From contig CBDDLM010000004.1 of the NCBI GenBank assembly GCA_965230665.1, forward strand, positions 1,612,001 to 1,676,000: DNA of 64,000 nucleotides, read 5' to 3'. Every line of letters begins with the position of its first letter. Position 1 is the first letter of the stretch. The position numbers and the translations under genes are program-made. Source of the stretch: JAGNRR01 sp965230665. GTDB taxonomy: Bacteria > Bacteroidota > Bacteroidia > Chitinophagales > Chitinophagaceae. Below, piece by piece: positions 8,810 through 16,344 of the stretch. Below the pieces are notes generated by a model. That model saw nothing but the letters and a program-made list of their open reading frames with translations. It was not told where the DNA came from and made no database searches.

Positions 8810-9373
8810 ATGAACGTGTTGATTAAAGCATTTGAGCAATGGATAGAGGTTGATGAATTGTTGCATCAACAATTAGAAGAACGTGCCAAACTGATTTCTG
8901 TTAAGGATGGTGATAAACTCTTGTTGCAGGAACAATATTGTCAGACGATTTATTTTTTAAAAGAAGGGTTGATTCGGACTTATTATATGCATGATGACAA
9001 AGAAGTGACAACATGGTTTTATACCGCGGGTCATTTCGTTACGTCCTGGTATAGCTTTTATAATCAGCAAAGAAGTTTTGAAGGAATAGATGCGCTGGAA
9101 CCATCCATTCTGTATACAATATCCTACAAAGATTATCAAGACCTGATCAATAACAATTCTTCCTTTGAGACCTTTGCTAGAAAGTTGGCCGAAGAACAAT
9201 TAACCTTTATTGATCAATATTCGAAAGGTTATATGTTTTTAAGCGCCGAAGAACGGTATCAACGTCTGTTACAATATATTCCTGAAATAGAGTTAAGGGC
9301 AAAGCTAGGGCAAATAGCCTCCTATCTGGGGATTTCTCAGGAAACCTTAAGCAGAATTAGGGGAAAGAAATAA
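8810..9373 (+). CDS. Crp/Fnr-family regulator without Fe-S cysteines
   Basis: A 187-residue Crp/Fnr protein with a cyclic-nucleotide-binding-like domain (about residues 15-120) and a very short C-terminal helix-turn-helix that ends straight after the recognition helix. That helix reads ISQETLSRIR, so it has the E-x-x-S-R pattern with which E. coli FNR reads TTGAT. No N-terminal cysteine cluster is present. The gene is immediately upstream of an FNR-type palindrome at 9374, which begins 1 bp after its stop, so it or the FNR-like protein at 4888 may bind there. The ligand is unknown. Confidence 0.85.
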   Translation: MNVLIKAFEQWIEVDELLHQQLEERAKLISVKDGDKLLLQEQYCQTIYFLKEGLIRTYYMHDDKEVTTWFYTAGHFVTSWYSFYNQQRSFEGIDALEPSILYTISYKDYQDLINNNSSFETFARKLAEEQLTFIDQYSKGYMFLSAEERYQRLLQYIPEIELRAKLGQIASYLGISQETLSRIRGKK

Positions 9374-9389
9374 TTTGATCTAGATCAAA
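9374..9389 (+). promoter_or_regulatory. FNR-type palindrome before the membrane protein and Rieske genes
   Basis: TTTGATCTAGATCAAA is a perfect 16-bp palindrome holding TTGAT-N4-ATCAA. Its centre (9381.5) is 36.5 bp before the end of a -7-like box GAACTTTG (9411-9418) and 41.5 bp before the ATG at 9423. If transcription starts at that ATG, the site is at -41.5, the class II FNR activation position. Confidence 0.7.
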
Positions 9390-9422
9390 ATGGGCAAATC
9401 GTTTTATAAAGAACTTTGTATT

Positions 9423-9659
9423 ATGAAAGAGATAAAACCGAGAACAATTATAGCACTTGTGCTTTTATATATTGCCTTGTTTTTTGACTGGCAATGGATT
9501 TGGGGCATACTTTTTTTGTTTTGGGTGATTCCAGATATCCGAAATGAGCATACGTATTTCATAGAACCAATATCAAAGAAGGCAAACCCAGTGCTATATT
9601 GGATTATTATAGTAAGTTGGATCGGCTTGGCGATCTATTCATTCTCTTCTGTTTTTTAA
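9423..9659 (+). CDS. Small two-helix membrane protein
   Basis: A 78-residue protein with two predicted membrane helices (about residues 7-40, possibly two short hairpin helices, and 56-76) separated by a charged loop. I chose ATG 9423 because an earlier in-frame ATG at 9390 abuts the FNR palindrome and would put the promoter box inside the gene. It is directly upstream of the Rieske oxygenase gene (10 bp gap), so they probably share the FNR-boxed promoter. No family recognised. Confidence 0.65.
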   Translation: MKEIKPRTIIALVLLYIALFFDWQWIWGILFLFWVIPDIRNEHTYFIEPISKKANPVLYWIIIVSWIGLAIYSFSSVF

Positions 9660-9669
9660 TTGTTTGAAT

Positions 9670-10839
9670 ATGCAACACATTAAAGGAAAAATGCCAATTC
9701 TGCCCGTTGAGGCTTACACTTCTCAGGAATGGTTTGATCGGGAACAGAAAATTATTTTTGGCAATACTTGGCAGTTTGCCGGACTAACCGAAGACCTACA
9801 GGAAGCTGGAGATTATGTAACTGTACAATGTGGTCATCAGAATATTGTCATCGTAATGGGCCACGATGGAACACGAAGAGCGTTTCATAACTTATGCCGT
9901 CACAGAGGAACACAATTGCTGAGGGCGGTAGGTAAAAGACAAAAAGCACTAACCTGTCCTTATCATGACTGGACCTATAATTTAAGTGGCCAATTGATAA
10001 GTGTGCCAGAAAAGAAAACGGAATTTCCAGATTTAGAAATTGATAAAATTTGTCTGCACAAGGCGTCGGTAGCAAATTGGCGAGGTATGTTATGGGTACA
10101 TCCTAAATCGGATGCTCAACCGATCGAAGAATGGTTTGCTGGATGTGAAGAACGACTAGGTCCTCATAAACCAGATCGCTTAATTGAATATCCCGACACT
10201 CGATATGAAAAAGTTATACAAGCAAATTGGAAGATTGTAGCTGAGAACTATATAGATGTATATCACTTATCTCATCTGCACTCTAACAGTTTGAATATGT
10301 ATGATCACAAAAAAGCAGAATTCGGATTCGTGGGGGATCATTATATGTTTTGGGAACCATTGACAAAACGTTATCGGGATAATTTAGACAAGCTCATACC
10401 TACTAAGCGTATTAAAGAAATGACGGACAAGTACATTGGTGCATATGTTCCATGGTTTTTTCCCAATATGGGACTTTCCGAGAGTGAAAGTAGTTGGAGT
10501 ACGTTCCACATCATTCCAATCGCTCCTGATCAAACGAAGGTTATCGTGCGATCTAAACTTGAGCCCATGACGGATACGGAGTACGAGACACAAAGCAATA
10601 TGTCTTATGCTAGTTGGGCCGAGATAATGGGCTATAAAACAAAATATGGAACAGAACCCAACGAAAATTCCGAAGACCCAATGGAATGGAATGATTTTAT
10701 GGAAGAAGATATTTACGCTTGCGAACAGCAACAAAAATCTTTAAGTAATCCATTATTCAATATTGAGTATACCGCCAAAGATGGAGAAAGTACTATAAGA
10801 AGATTTCAGCAAATTATTCAACAGTGGATGTTGTCCTAA
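9670..10839 (+). CDS. Rieske-type aromatic-ring-hydroxylating oxygenase, alpha subunit
   Basis: A non-haem iron oxygenase. The N-terminal Rieske domain binds a [2Fe-2S] cluster through Cys76-x-His78 and, 17 residues later, Cys96-x2-His99. The catalytic domain has the mononuclear-iron segment NYIDVYHLSHLH (about residues 193-204). At 389 residues the length suits the alpha subunit. The closest named members act on quaternary amines such as carnitine, glycine betaine or stachydrine, but the substrate cannot be read from sequence. No reductase gene is adjacent. I chose ATG 9670 over the TTG at 9664. An FNR box upstream suggests control by oxygen status. Confidence 0.87.
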   Translation: MQHIKGKMPILPVEAYTSQEWFDREQKIIFGNTWQFAGLTEDLQEAGDYVTVQCGHQNIVIVMGHDGTRRAFHNLCRHRGTQLLRAVGKRQKALTCPYHDWTYNLSGQLISVPEKKTEFPDLEIDKICLHKASVANWRGMLWVHPKSDAQPIEEWFAGCEERLGPHKPDRLIEYPDTRYEKVIQANWKIVAENYIDVYHLSHLHSNSLNMYDHKKAEFGFVGDHYMFWEPLTKRYRDNLDKLIPTKRIKEMTDKYIGAYVPWFFPNMGLSESESSWSTFHIIPIAPDQTKVIVRSKLEPMTDTEYETQSNMSYASWAEIMGYKTKYGTEPNENSEDPMEWNDFMEEDIYACEQQQKSLSNPLFNIEYTAKDGESTIRRFQQIIQQWMLS

Positions 10840-10845
10840 GCATTT

Positions 10846-10861
10846 TTTGATGTAGATCAAA
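10846..10861 (+). promoter_or_regulatory. FNR-type palindrome before the lipoprotein gene
   Basis: TTTGATGTAGATCAAA contains TTGAT-N4-ATCAA. Its centre (10853.5) is 36.5 bp before the end of a -7-like box GACCTTTG (10883-10890), exactly the spacing seen for the site at 9374. Confidence 0.7.
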
Positions 10862-10909
10862 TAAGCGTTTTGAATTACACATGACCTTTGTATTCTAAAA
10901 CAATAAAAC

Positions 10910-11935
10910 ATGAAAAACATCGTATTCATTTTTTTTATCTCAGTAATGAGTTTCACTTCTTGCAAAAAGAAAACGACACCAGAACCCAAAAACCCTACTA
11001 TTGAAGGGTTTGATTTTCTTAGCAAGATTTCAGGTCATTGGATTGGGACAAATAAAACAGTGTATGGTAATTACCCCTGGTTTACGTTTGATTTTCGTCC
11101 GATATCAGCATCTCATGTACATTCTATCTATGAAGGGGCAACGAACCAAAATATCATTAATGCATTCTTTATCGCTGACTATAATGGGAAGAAGCAACTT
11201 ATGGGAAGAAATGGAGGTTGGCTTGGTTCTCAGTACAGAGCTACTTATTTTACCTTAGATAAGATAGAAAAAAAATCAAATAGCACGTTCTATCGCTTTG
11301 TGGATGCCATTGGTGGTGTGAAAAGGAGTTACATGACTTTTGAGTTTACAAGCGATTCGATGTTCTTTGATGCTTATAAAGACAATAGCGGAATGTTAGA
11401 TGATCCTATTCATCATATGGGCTTTAGAGGGACGAATGTTAACCCAGCTTTTGATGATGCAGCAAAACAGTTATTTCAGTATCCTCAAGAAGTTGTAGAG
11501 GTAAATCTAAACGGTAAAATGACCAGTTTAGTAGACCCAGGTTCTGCTTTGTTTTTGGATGAAGGTCTAGACCCTTTCCCAAAGAGTATGCACGGACATA
11601 TAAGTGATTTGACCGTAAACTTTACACGTGATGTTTCTGTCCAAAATGATCCCTTAGTGCTTTATATCTCTAAGGAACCTATTATAGAGTCGGGCTTAGT
11701 AAATGCTTTCAACTTAGATACTAAGCTCATGCGGCTTATGGATATTGATGCTACGGAAACATCTTTCACCACGACCTACCTCCATCCTGATACATACTAC
11801 ATCATGGCGTTTTCGGATAAAGACAATAATAAATATCCATCAGCTGGAGATGTTATAAGTTCAAACGTGCAATTGCGTATTACACCAAACAGTGTTTTAT
11901 CGACAAATGTGACGGTGGATACAGTCTTGCCCTAA
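10910..11935 (+). CDS. Lipoprotein of unknown function under an FNR-type box
   Basis: A 341-residue protein with a lipoprotein signal (residues 1-17) and lipobox Cys18, followed by a Lys-rich linker. The first half resembles the ligand-binding barrel-like start of heme or lipocalin-fold proteins (a 'GHWIGTN' segment). The second half is beta-rich with a region that may be an immunoglobulin-like domain (about residues 190-340). I do not recognise a named family. The FNR-type promoter groups it with the Rieske oxygenase unit immediately upstream. Confidence 0.7.
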   Translation: MKNIVFIFFISVMSFTSCKKKTTPEPKNPTIEGFDFLSKISGHWIGTNKTVYGNYPWFTFDFRPISASHVHSIYEGATNQNIINAFFIADYNGKKQLMGRNGGWLGSQYRATYFTLDKIEKKSNSTFYRFVDAIGGVKRSYMTFEFTSDSMFFDAYKDNSGMLDDPIHHMGFRGTNVNPAFDDAAKQLFQYPQEVVEVNLNGKMTSLVDPGSALFLDEGLDPFPKSMHGHISDLTVNFTRDVSVQNDPLVLYISKEPIIESGLVNAFNLDTKLMRLMDIDATETSFTTTYLHPDTYYIMAFSDKDNNKYPSAGDVISSNVQLRITPNSVLSTNVTVDTVLP

Positions 11936-12104
11936 GCAATATATAGAAGTATTTAACAGGTTCCCTATTTTTCAGATGAGGATGAACAATTTTAGCAATG
12001 CGCTTTAAACCCTCCTGAACTTTAGGGAAACCCCACCTTTAGAATAGAACGATTATCTTACTATTTTGAGCAATTTATCCAAAGCCAAATATTAAGAGCA
12101 TAGG

Positions 12105-12551
12105 TTAACCATTTTTATGCCCTTCCAAATTGCAATTCATCATCCAATTAATTCCGAATCGATCGGTTAACATTCCAAAATAAGCTTCCCAAAATGTTTT
12201 ATTTAAAGGCATGTTTATTGTTCCACCTTCGGCTAAAGCGTTAAAAATACGATCTGCTTCTTCCGTTGTGTCTGTATTGATAGAGATACTGAAGTTATTA
12301 CCTTGTTCAAAGGTAGGTCCCCATTCACCACCAGTGTCGCTACCCATTAAAACAGTCTCATTACTTATGGGTAAAGAAATATGCATAATGCGATCCTTCA
12401 TATCATCAGGAATAGGAGGCATATCTTCTTGAGGGGGCATTTCACCAAATGTTCCTACATAGGGATACTCCCCGCCAAAGACAGATTTATAAAAGTCAAA
12501 AGCTTCTTTGCAATTTCCGTCAAAGGTCAGGTAGATATTTATTGTAGTCAT
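12105..12551 (-). CDS. VOC-superfamily PhnB-like protein
   Basis: A 148-residue protein of the glyoxalase/VOC fold in its PhnB-like form: N-terminal NIYLTFDGNCKEAFDFYKSVFGG, a central MHISLPI segment, and a C-terminal FGMLTDRFGINWMM motif. Proteins of this group are stand-alone, cytosolic and mostly of unknown substrate; some act in resistance or dioxygenase chemistry. It stands alone, 34 bp after the next leftward gene, and its own function is undetermined. Confidence 0.85.
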   Translation of the reverse strand: MTTINIYLTFDGNCKEAFDFYKSVFGGEYPYVGTFGEMPPQEDMPPIPDDMKDRIMHISLPISNETVLMGSDTGGEWGPTFEQGNNFSISINTDTTEEADRIFNALAEGGTINMPLNKTFWEAYFGMLTDRFGINWMMNCNLEGHKNG

Positions 12552-12584
12552 TGTAATATATTGAATCTTAAATATAAGAATTCA

Positions 12585-14300
12585 TTAGTGAATTGAAATT
12601 GCTTTACTAAAGTGCCCCTGTTTATTCCATATATTTAAATGATAAGTACCCGTTGGCTGAGAAAGATAGATATTGTTTTGACCCTTACGCAATTGACCTC
12701 TCTGCACTTGTTGTCCTAGATTGTTATATATATTAAACTGAAGGGGTTCTACGAATTCTGAAACCTCAACTTGAAACATTCCAGTATTAGGATTTGGATA
12801 AACGCTTAGATCCTGTTCATTGAAAATATCTATTGTTGAAGTAGCCTTGGGTTGCCGAATTTTTATTAAATAAATTTCACTTGCCTGTCCGGATGGAGAT
12901 ATAGTTGGTTGTGTACCAGTAAACCCCTCTGTGGTAACGATGTTGTAGAAATTCCCTGTGACATAAACATTAGCACTATCATCCACCGCCACATCATTGG
13001 CGTTGCTTCCCGAACTAGATTTTATAACTGATGTCCATATATAGTTCAGGCTATTATCCCATTTACAGATATAACTCATATTGTTAGATGTATTTGTACT
13101 GGTAAACGTATTGGTTGTACTGCTTGGATCAAAGTCAATAGTGCCTTTACCACCACCAACAATATAAATATTACTGCTATCGTCCAGTGCAATTCCATGA
13201 CTCAGAACATCAAAACTTCCGCTAATCGTTTTAGCACCCATTAAGGCACCTGCACTGGTAAATTGACTTACAAAAACGTCGGAGCCGCCTACTGCATAAA
13301 GATTACTTACAGCTGTTCCTGGATCTATATCTATGGAGTCTAAGAAAGCACCTGTAAAATATATTTGGTCCATGGCATCAACAGTAATATCTCCGACGAA
13401 GACATTATTTCCTAGCACACCAAACTGGTTTACCCAACTAAAGCCACCCGAAGAGGTTAGCTTACATAAAAAGAGATTATCTAAACCTGCATTGATTCCA
13501 GTAATTGTATTAGAACTTGCACTGGGGTCAAAATCTACAGTAGCTCGAAAAACCCCAGCCAATATAATATTACCAGCGTTGTCGTATAGTGCTTTTTCAA
13601 TTTTGGAATAAGTGCCTACGAAACTTTTAGCCCATGAATGAGAGAAGCCAGTATCCACTCGTACCATGAAGGCATCTGTTCCACCTGCACCAGCAGTTAT
13701 AGTGTCAACTCCAGAGCCAGGATCAAAGTCGCATTGGCCCGTAAACATACCTGTAAGCAGTAAACCACCACTTCGGTAGGCCATACCAAAAGTTTCGGAT
13801 GCTCCAGTGAATGTATGTACATCAACATAGTTGCCAGCATTGTCGAGTTTAAGAATATATGATGAAAAGCCCGCAGAAGGTGTAAGAGATGCTACTGCAG
13901 TACTAGGGTCAAAGTCCACAGTGCCTTCAAAACGACCACAGATATAAACATTTCCATTGGTATCGAGTACGATATCGTTTACATATAAATCTTGAAATAC
14001 CGCACTAGGTGAGATACCTTTTGACCAGAGGTGATTGCCCTGAGCATCATATTTTGCTATATATACCGATGGTCTGGCTATACTGGCCGGGTCAATTAAG
14101 TTTGAAACAGCTGAACTTGGATCGAAATCTACCGTGTCCCTGTAGTAACCGGTTATATACGTATTATTGTTTGCATCTCGGGTCACATGCTGACCAAAAT
14201 CTTCTTCAACACTGCCTAGAGCAAAGCCCCAATCATATGTTTGACTATTAGCAATTTGAAAAAAAGTAAGTTGTACGATTATTAATAAAAAGTATTTCAT
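12585..14300 (-). CDS. T9SS-secreted SBBP-repeat beta-propeller protein
   Basis: A 571-residue protein with a signal peptide (residues 1-20, ATG at 14298-14300; an upstream ATG at 14318 adds six residues and is less likely). The body has about eight repeats of the form GN-YITG-F--TVDFDPS---, the SBBP (seven-bladed propeller-like) repeat, often with DFDPG or DFDPS segments that resemble calcium loops. The last 80 residues hold a type A T9SS sorting domain (VYPNPNTGMFQVEV, NNLGQQV, GTYHLNIW), so it should cross the outer membrane and be displayed or released. Function unknown. Confidence 0.88.
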   Translation of the reverse strand: MKYFLLIIVQLTFFQIANSQTYDWGFALGSVEEDFGQHVTRDANNNTYITGYYRDTVDFDPSSAVSNLIDPASIARPSVYIAKYDAQGNHLWSKGISPSAVFQDLYVNDIVLDTNGNVYICGRFEGTVDFDPSTAVASLTPSAGFSSYILKLDNAGNYVDVHTFTGASETFGMAYRSGGLLLTGMFTGQCDFDPGSGVDTITAGAGGTDAFMVRVDTGFSHSWAKSFVGTYSKIEKALYDNAGNIILAGVFRATVDFDPSASSNTITGINAGLDNLFLCKLTSSGGFSWVNQFGVLGNNVFVGDITVDAMDQIYFTGAFLDSIDIDPGTAVSNLYAVGGSDVFVSQFTSAGALMGAKTISGSFDVLSHGIALDDSSNIYIVGGGKGTIDFDPSSTTNTFTSTNTSNNMSYICKWDNSLNYIWTSVIKSSSGSNANDVAVDDSANVYVTGNFYNIVTTEGFTGTQPTISPSGQASEIYLIKIRQPKATSTIDIFNEQDLSVYPNPNTGMFQVEVSEFVEPLQFNIYNNLGQQVQRGQLRKGQNNIYLSQPTGTYHLNIWNKQGHFSKAISIH

Positions 14301-14399
14301 AATGAGTTGATTGCTCAAAAAGTATAAAAAAATAAACTAAAATGCAAATAATTAACTTACTAAGGATCCGAAACCCTTCAGAGTAAAGGGGTCAATGAA

Positions 14400-14433
14400 A
14401 AAAAGTTGTGCAAGCTCATTTGCACAACTTTTT
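14400..14433 (-). terminator. Bidirectional intrinsic terminator
   Basis: A perfect 13-bp inverted repeat (AAAAAGTTGTGCA at 14400-14412, TGCACAACTTTTT at 14421-14433) with an 8-nt loop. Each strand ends in a T run. It lies 19 bp beyond the stop of the leftward lipoprotein gene at 14453. Confidence 0.85.
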
Positions 14434-14452
14434 AAAAATGCTTTACAGTTAA

Positions 14453-15331
14453 TTAAAACTTACCGTTGCCATTTTTCCACTCGGATTCGACTGGTATAGG
14501 TTGAATTACATCCCAGTGTTCTACGATTTGACCGTGCTCTAAACGAAACAAATCGTAATAAGCAACGTGTTCACCAGGAGTTTTCCCAAACTGGCCTTCG
14601 CTCATAGTCAAGACGAAATTACCTTCTCCTAAAACTTTATGTACTTTGTTATACTTCATAATCATATCATTATCGGCAAAGTATTTTAAAGCGGCACCTA
14701 ATCCGTTTAAACCATCAGCAACCACTGAGTTATGTTGAATATATTTTTCAGGACTCACCAGAGTTGTCAAATTATCCATTTTACCTTGGAGTAATACCTC
14801 GTCAAGGAATGTTTGAACAATTTTTTTATTTGTGTCGGTTTTATCTGTATCTATGATTTCAGTTTCTCCATCAAACTGAGTTCTTCCACTTGGATTTGGA
14901 GCTGTGACTTCGGATAGATTATCCCAGTGTTCTACTATTTTTCCATTCTCAAAACGAAAAACATCAAAAGCAGCTTTCGGTCCGAAGAAATCATACTCAG
15001 TATGAGTAAATACATAATCACCATCTTCAAAAGCTCGTATAACGTTTGCCTTAAAACCTCCTTCAGGGGCATCTTGCATGACTGCACCAAATCCCTCTAA
15101 ACCATCCGCAACAGCCAAATTGTGTTGAATGTACTTTTGGGGATTAATGTAGGAAATAGGTTCTTGATCTCCCGTATTAAAACTGTTTAATAAGGCTACA
15201 ACTTTTTGTTTATTTGATTTTTTCATGTTCGTTTTGTTTTTAGTTTCTGATGTTAAATCCTTTTCTGAATTGCTGCACGCAGTAAGCATTATTGAGCTTA
15301 CCAGTACAAAAAAAAATGTAGATGATTTCAT
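14453..15331 (-). CDS. Lipoprotein with two NTF2/SnoaL-like domains
   Basis: A 292-residue lipoprotein (signal residues 1-18, Cys19). Two similar NTF2-fold domains follow (about residues 42-150 and 168-285). Each has a YIQHN--VADGL-G segment and a later G-IVEHWD segment, so the gene arose by internal duplication. The YIQHN and EHWD motifs are typical of SnoaL-like proteins annotated as nuclear-transport-factor-2-like. Ligand or reaction is unknown. The AraC-type regulator upstream on the same strand may control it. A related single-domain protein is encoded at 33682. Confidence 0.82.
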   Translation of the reverse strand: MKSSTFFFVLVSSIMLTACSNSEKDLTSETKNKTNMKKSNKQKVVALLNSFNTGDQEPISYINPQKYIQHNLAVADGLEGFGAVMQDAPEGGFKANVIRAFEDGDYVFTHTEYDFFGPKAAFDVFRFENGKIVEHWDNLSEVTAPNPSGRTQFDGETEIIDTDKTDTNKKIVQTFLDEVLLQGKMDNLTTLVSPEKYIQHNSVVADGLNGLGAALKYFADNDMIMKYNKVHKVLGEGNFVLTMSEGQFGKTPGEHVAYYDLFRLEHGQIVEHWDVIQPIPVESEWKNGNGKF

Positions 15332-15424
15332 TTTGTTTGTTTAAATCTGTTGCAAAGTTAAATAGGTCCGAAACCTAGGAAAGGTAGGAATCAGTCTAAT
15401 GACTGTAAAAATCGGAAAGTACTC

Positions 15425-16291
15425 CTAGTTTGCCTGTCGAAAAAGTTCGGGAGTGGTACCCGTAGATTTCTTGAAGTATTTATACAAATTGGTGGGTTCC
15501 TCAAAACCAGCCATATAGGCAATTTCTTTTATTGATAAAGACGAATTCAATAGATGACGTTTTATTTGTTTAATAACGATATCGTCTATAAAGGCCTTAG
15601 CCGATTTGTGAACAATACTGTGCGCAATATTATTTAGTGTTTTCGAACTACAACCAAGCGCATGGGCATAATCTTGAACCTTTTTTGTCTCAAAGCATTT
15701 TTGTTCGACCAGATTCTGAAAATCTATAAATTGAGAAAGGTATTTTTTGTTCGAAGGAATTTTTTCTTGTTTGGCTTTAGCTCTGTAAAGTATGGTCATT
15801 AAAACATGCAACAGGCTTCTGATAATACCCATTGAGTATTCGTCCGTAACCTTAAAGTACTCAAACTCAATTTTTTTAATAGTAAGTAACAGTTCTTCAA
15901 ACTCCTTCTTTTTGAGTGTAAGCTTGGGATGGCTAATTAACTCATTAAACAACTGAAGGGTTTTTAGGGCTTCTAGTTCTTCAAGATAACTAATAATGAA
16001 ATCTTCGGTAAAGAGCATCAAAAAACCCTTAGCATTACTTTTATAGAATTTGTGAATTTGGTCTTTGCGTACTGTGAGCACATCTCCTTTCTTATAGGTG
16101 TAATCTGTAAAATCAATACGGTGTTTTCCGGAGTGCTCTGTTATGAAAAAGATTTGGTAGAAGTTGACCTTGTGAACGTTTGTAATAGGTGTATCGAGTT
16201 CTCGTTGCATAAGCTCTTCTAGTCGCAACAAATCAAAATGTGATTTAGGTACGGTAGAATTGTGAAATTCTATTTGCTGAATGTCTAACAT
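15425..16291 (-). CDS. AraC-family transcriptional regulator
   Basis: A 288-residue regulator with an N-terminal cupin-like ligand domain (about residues 20-130) and a C-terminal AraC double helix-turn-helix (about 190-286). The second helix-turn-helix has the hallmark LSIKEIAYMAGFEEPTNLYKYFKK followed by TGTTPELFR. The gene is upstream of, and collinear with, the NTF2-domain lipoprotein gene, which makes that gene a natural candidate target. No operator is evident. Confidence 0.9.
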   Translation of the reverse strand: MLDIQQIEFHNSTVPKSHFDLLRLEELMQRELDTPITNVHKVNFYQIFFITEHSGKHRIDFTDYTYKKGDVLTVRKDQIHKFYKSNAKGFLMLFTEDFIISYLEELEALKTLQLFNELISHPKLTLKKKEFEELLLTIKKIEFEYFKVTDEYSMGIIRSLLHVLMTILYRAKAKQEKIPSNKKYLSQFIDFQNLVEQKCFETKKVQDYAHALGCSSKTLNNIAHSIVHKSAKAFIDDIVIKQIKRHLLNSSLSIKEIAYMAGFEEPTNLYKYFKKSTGTTPELFRQAN

Positions 16292-16344
16292 GAGAACAAA
16301 AACTAAATTAATAAAAGTTATAGGATCAAGTTAGAAATCTTACT

